Source of the DNA: Candidatus Nomurabacteria bacterium GW2011_GWF2_43_8
Lineage (GTDB): Bacteria > Patescibacteriota > Minisyncoccia > Phycocordibacterales > UBA9973
DNA length: 15,289 nucleotides
Reading direction: 5' to 3'
NCBI GenBank assembly: GCA_001000035.1
Contig: LCGX01000024.1
Coordinates: forward strand, 1 to 15,289
Shown: in pieces, positions 11,982 to 15,289 of the stretch
How positions within the stretch are numbered: position 1 is the stretch's first letter
Layout: each line of letters begins with the position of its first letter
Notes under the pieces: model-generated
What the model was told of the DNA's origin: nothing
Seen by the model: the letters and a program-made list of their open reading frames with translations, nothing else
The model's database searches: none
Program-made: the position numbers and the translations under genes

Positions 11982-13763
11982 ATGACCAATAACCAAACGG
12001 AGACGAAAATTTGCCATAATTGTCGCGGTGAATTTATTATTGAACAAGAAGATTTTAATTTTTACGAGAAAATTAAAGTCCCTCCGCCGACGTTTTGCCC
12101 GGAGTGCCGGCTACTTCGGCGGATGATGTGGCGCAACGAGCGTTCGCTTTTTAAAAGACCCTGCGCCAAAACAGGCAAGCAAATAATTACCATGTTCCAT
12201 CCCGAAGCCGACGTGGTAGTTTATGATCATGATATCTGGTGGGGGGATTCATGGGAACCGACTGATTACGGGAAGGATTATAATTTTAGTAAGCCATTTT
12301 TTGAGCAGTTTGGGGAATTGCTTCACCGAACGCCGCTTGCCAATTTAGGAAATTCTAATTGCCTTGGCAGTCCTTACGGCAACCATAATGCGGATTGCAA
12401 ATATTGCTATTTGATGTTTGCTTCCTTTAAAAATGAAAGAACGCACTATTCGCACGGCGCAGTCGAACTGAAAGATTGCATTGATATGTACGAGAGTTCA
12501 AAATCCGAGCTTTCTTACGGGGACGCTTTGTGCGAGGGTTTGTATAAGACCCATTTTTCCTATGATGCCGATGAGTGCATAAATTCATTCTTTATGAAAC
12601 ACTGCAAGAATCTACAGGATTGTATCGGTTGTGTCAATTTGAGAAACAAAAGCCATTGTATTTTGAATGTGCAATATACCAAGGAAGAATATAATAGGAA
12701 GAAAAAAGAATTGGATTTCGGCAGTTATAAAATTCTCTCGCAATTTGAGGATTCTTTCAAGGATTTTGTTTTGAAATTTCCCAATAAATATGCCAACATT
12801 ATAAAATCGACTGAAGCCACTGGAGACAATATCTTAAATTCCAAGAACGCCAAAAATTGCTTTGACCTTTTTGGAGAAGGGCAAGATCTCAAATATTTAA
12901 TTCACTGTATAAGTATCAAAGATAGTTATGATATGTACGGCACGGGGGCGGCGTCTTTGATGTATGAAGGGACGGATGCCGGCATAGATGCGTCAAAAGA
13001 ATTATTCTGCGCAATTACGCATAGCTGTTTGGATACCAACTATACTTATATGTGTTTCAGCTCCAAACACCTTTTCGGCTGTGTCGGATTACGAGGCAAG
13101 CAATATTGTATTTTAAATAAACAGTACACCAAGGAAGAATATGAAAAGTTGGTGCCTAAAATTATCCAGCACATGAAAGATATGTCATATACGGATAAAA
13201 AGGGAATGATATATAAGTATGGTGAATTTTTTCCGAGCGAGCTGTCTCCTTTTGCTTATAATGAGACAATAGCTCAGCAATATTTTCCGAAAACAAAAAA
13301 CGAAATTTTGAAGGCAGGACATTCTTACAGAATTCCGTCGGAAAAAGATTATAAAGCGACAATCCACAGCCACGATCTGCCAGACCATATAAAAGACGCC
13401 CCTGACTCAATTTTAGAGGAAGTGATTGCTTGTCCCAACAAAGGCGATGAATTGACGCAATGCACAAAGGCCTATCGCATTATCAAAACGGAATTAGATT
13501 TTCTAAGAAATAACAATATCGCGCTACCCAGATACTGTCCCAACTGCCGGCATTACCGGAGGTTAAAACAAAGAAATCCGTTTAAGCTTTGGAAAGGTAG
13601 GTGTCAATGCGCGGGATTAAATTCTCAAAACAAAAAATATAAAAATACCATGGCGCACGCTCACAGTACTGCGCCTTGCCCGGGTGAATTTGAAACCCCG
13701 TACGCTCCCGACAGACCGGAAATCGTTTATTGCGAAAAATGCTACCAACAAGAAGTGTATTAA
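11982..13763 (+). CDS. Cys-rich protein with zinc-ribbon-like ends, paralog 4
   Basis: 593 residues. The first half of the N-terminal module is intact (C11-x2-C14-x24-C39-x2-C42). The second half keeps the x17 spacing but is largely stripped of ligands: C61-A-K-T, 17 residues, D82-H-D-I. The C-terminal module has a widened first knuckle (C-P-N-K-G-D-E-L-T-Q-C), 24 residues, C-P-N-C, then C-Q-C, a His-containing insert (A-H-A-H) and a Cys, 17 residues, C584-x2-C587. The second internal repeat (C-V-G-L-R-G-K-Q-Y-C-I-L-N-K-Q-Y-T-K-E-E-Y) is followed by I-I-Q-H-M-K-D-M, G-E-F-F-P-S-E-L-S-P-F-A-Y-N-E-T-I-A-Q, and the terminal Q-Q-E-V-Y. The insert layout at the C-terminus links it to paralog 1; the I-I-Q-H-M segment links it to paralog 5. 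Start: first ATG, no Shine-Dalgarno. Confidence 0.93.
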   Translation: MTNNQTETKICHNCRGEFIIEQEDFNFYEKIKVPPPTFCPECRLLRRMMWRNERSLFKRPCAKTGKQIITMFHPEADVVVYDHDIWWGDSWEPTDYGKDYNFSKPFFEQFGELLHRTPLANLGNSNCLGSPYGNHNADCKYCYLMFASFKNERTHYSHGAVELKDCIDMYESSKSELSYGDALCEGLYKTHFSYDADECINSFFMKHCKNLQDCIGCVNLRNKSHCILNVQYTKEEYNRKKKELDFGSYKILSQFEDSFKDFVLKFPNKYANIIKSTEATGDNILNSKNAKNCFDLFGEGQDLKYLIHCISIKDSYDMYGTGAASLMYEGTDAGIDASKELFCAITHSCLDTNYTYMCFSSKHLFGCVGLRGKQYCILNKQYTKEEYEKLVPKIIQHMKDMSYTDKKGMIYKYGEFFPSELSPFAYNETIAQQYFPKTKNEILKAGHSYRIPSEKDYKATIHSHDLPDHIKDAPDSILEEVIACPNKGDELTQCTKAYRIIKTELDFLRNNNIALPRYCPNCRHYRRLKQRNPFKLWKGRCQCAGLNSQNKKYKNTMAHAHSTAPCPGEFETPYAPDRPEIVYCEKCYQQEVY

Positions 13764-13775
13764 AATAACATACCA

Positions 13776-13791
13776 ACAAACTGGAGTTTGT
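13776..13791. repeat. 16-nt palindrome between paralogs 4 and 5
   Basis: ACAAACT-GG-AGTTTGT is a perfect 7-bp inverted repeat. It ends 31 nt from the first base of the paralog 4 stop codon and is followed at once by the AAGGA ribosome-binding site of paralog 5. It corresponds position by position to 1816-1831 after paralog 1. No T-run follows, so an intrinsic terminator is unlikely. Confidence 0.6.
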
Positions 13792-13805
13792 AAGGATGAA
13801 AAATT

Positions 13806-15289
13806 ATGCAAAACGAAACAAAAAAATGCCAGAACTGTAAAAAAGATTTCACGATAGAAACCGAAGATTTCAATTTTTACGAGAAAATAAAAGTCCCTCC
13901 GCCGACTTTTTGTCCGGAATGCCGCAATCAAAGGCGCATGTCATGGCGTGGTGAAAGGCCTTTGTATAAAAGACCTTGCAGTCTTTGCGAAAAAATTATA
14001 ATTTCGATGTATAGCCCCAATAAACTACTCGTCGTGTATTGCCACGACTGCTGGTGGGGAGATACATGGGACCCGCTTTCTGCTGGGGCGGAATATGATT
14101 TCTCAAAACCGTTTCTACAACAATATTCCGAGCTATTGAAACGCACGCCGCTCCTCGCGCTTTCCAATCTCAATTCGGTAAACAGTGAATACGCGAATTT
14201 TACCGACAACAATAAAGGGTGTTACTTGGTTTTTGCCTCAGGCTGGAACGAAAACGTGCTCTATTCCAGAGCAGCCAATTGGGTTAAGGATTCATTAGAT
14301 CTTTACTGCACAGGCAAGAGCGAATTAATGTATGATTGTACTAATTGTCATGAATCTTATGGATTACGCTATAGCCAAAATTGCAAGAATTGTACAGATT
14401 CATTTTTCCTTTTGAATTGCCGGAACTGTTCGCAATGTTTCGGCTGTATTAATTTGATTAGCAAATCAAATTGCATATTCAACAAGCAATATACTCGGGA
14501 AGAATATCAGAAAAAAATTCTTGAAATGAATTGCGGTAGTTGGCAGGCTAGAGAAAAAATAAGATCAGAACTGGCTCAAAAATTTTTCCCTTCCCATATA
14601 TATAAGTATGCCAATATAATCGGATCAACCGATTGCACTGGAGACAATATTGATACTTCCAAAAATTGCAAAAACTGTTTTGACATATTTAAGAATTCTA
14701 AAAATGCGAAATATCTTTTTACTGTGGCTGAACTAGAAGATGTATACGACAGTCTTGGCCAATATAAAAACAATTTTTCTTACGAGAACGTGGATAATGA
14801 TGTCGGCAATTCAAATAATTTTACCGTTACGGTGTACGCGTCCAACAATATTCAGTATTCTTGGAATTGCCACGGCTCGAGCAATCTTTTAGGATGCTAT
14901 GGTCTAAGACAAAAGCATTACTGCATCCTCAACCGCCAATACACTAAAGAACAATACGAAAAACTGGTCCCTAGGATCATCCAGCACATGAACGATATGC
15001 CCTACATAGACAAGAAAGGAAGAACGTATAGATATGGAGAGTTCTTCCCACCAGAATTAAGTCCCTTCTGTTACAACGAAACGATCGCTCAAGAATACTT
15101 CCCTTTAACCAAGGAAGAAGCTCTAAAACAGGGCTACAAATGGAAAGACAAAGAAGAAAGGAACTACCAAATAGACATTAAAAATGAAGACATTCCAGAC
15201 AATATCAAAGATGTAAAGGATGAAATTATCAATAAAGTCATAGAATGCGAGCATCAAGGAATTTGTAATGAGCAATGCACCGAGGCCTT
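13806..15289 (+). CDS. Cys-rich protein with zinc-ribbon-like ends, paralog 5 (cut by window end)
   Basis: Open from ATG 13806 to the window edge (494 codons, no stop), so the C-terminal ribbon is mostly missing. AAGGA at 13792-13796, 9 nt before the ATG, sets the start. The N-terminal module is complete: C8-x2-C11-x24-C36-x2-C39, then C-S-L-C, 17 residues, C-H-D-C. Residues 8-28 are identical to those of paralog 1 although the DNA differs at several synonymous positions, so the match is kept at protein level. It has both internal repeats (C-F-G-C-I-N-L-I-S-K-S-N-C and L-L-G-C-Y-G-L-R-Q-K-H-Y-C), I-I-Q-H-M-N-D-M, and P-E-L-S-P-F-C-Y-N-E-T-I-A-Q. The visible end (C-E-H-Q-G-I-C-N-E-Q-C-T-E-A) is the widened first knuckle of the C-terminal module, as in paralog 4. 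Probably co-transcribed with paralog 4 (42-nt gap). Confidence 0.93.
   Translation, partial: MQNETKKCQNCKKDFTIETEDFNFYEKIKVPPPTFCPECRNQRRMSWRGERPLYKRPCSLCEKIIISMYSPNKLLVVYCHDCWWGDTWDPLSAGAEYDFSKPFLQQYSELLKRTPLLALSNLNSVNSEYANFTDNNKGCYLVFASGWNENVLYSRAANWVKDSLDLYCTGKSELMYDCTNCHESYGLRYSQNCKNCTDSFFLLNCRNCSQCFGCINLISKSNCIFNKQYTREEYQKKILEMNCGSWQAREKIRSELAQKFFPSHIYKYANIIGSTDCTGDNIDTSKNCKNCFDIFKNSKNAKYLFTVAELEDVYDSLGQYKNNFSYENVDNDVGNSNNFTVTVYASNNIQYSWNCHGSSNLLGCYGLRQKHYCILNRQYTKEQYEKLVPRIIQHMNDMPYIDKKGRTYRYGEFFPPELSPFCYNETIAQEYFPLTKEEALKQGYKWKDKEERNYQIDIKNEDIPDNIKDVKDEIINKVIECEHQGICNEQCTEA

Overview
The window looks like a chromosomal segment of a candidate phyla radiation (Patescibacteria, probably Parcubacteria) genome. 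This rests on family recall: a Cys-rich protein family with zinc-ribbon-like ends, a soluble VirD4/TraG-like ATPase carrying a CxxC-x17-CxxC ribbon, a stand-alone PaaX-type HTH plus Cas2-like protein, very tight gene spacing and at least one apparently leaderless gene. No rRNA, tRNA, transposase or CRISPR array was seen.

Layout. 79-1803: Cys-rich paralog 1. 1844-2374 (-): small PaaX/Cas2-like putative regulator, convergent with paralog 1 and divergent from dnaK. 2463-4684: dnaK followed 2 nt later by a MazG-like small protein. 4697-4791: back-to-back terminators. 4814-5029 (-) and 5272-5478 (+): two small-protein genes fired divergently from a compact promoter region. The plus-strand gene has a 110-nt leader, a start codon inside a hairpin, and a 3' region that folds on paper into a multi-branched RNA ahead of an intrinsic terminator. 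5653-7717: VirD4/TraG-like ATPase whose disordered tail is split off by an apparent frameshift. 7721-9391 and 9414-11177: Cys-rich paralogs 2 and 3, close behind the ATPase (gaps of 3 and 22 nt) and probably in one operon with it. 11212-11907 (-): rsmE. 11982-13763 and 13806 to the window end: Cys-rich paralogs 4 and 5, the latter truncated by the window edge.

The striking content is the five-member Cys-rich family (about 555-595 aa, about 30-37 Cys in the two most Cys-rich members counted). Each complete member has homologous metal-binding modules at both ends, with spacing CX2C-X24-CX2C-X18/19-CX2C-X17-CX2C in the cleanest case. Two copies of an F-G-C-V-N-L-type repeat lie 148 residues apart in the middle, a Y-N-E-T-I-A-Q motif follows, and every complete member ends in E-V-Y. 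The ATPase upstream of paralogs 2 and 3 carries the same CX2C-X17-CX2C half-module, which suggests a functional link. The role of the family is unknown to me. A working hypothesis is that these are metal-loaded structural or cargo proteins handled by the ATPase.

Two paralogs (1 and 4) are followed, at exactly the same distance from the stop codon, by a 16-nt palindrome whose stem differs only by two compensatory base pairs. Paralogs 2 and 3 instead share a 35-nt repeat with palindromic cores across their stop codons.
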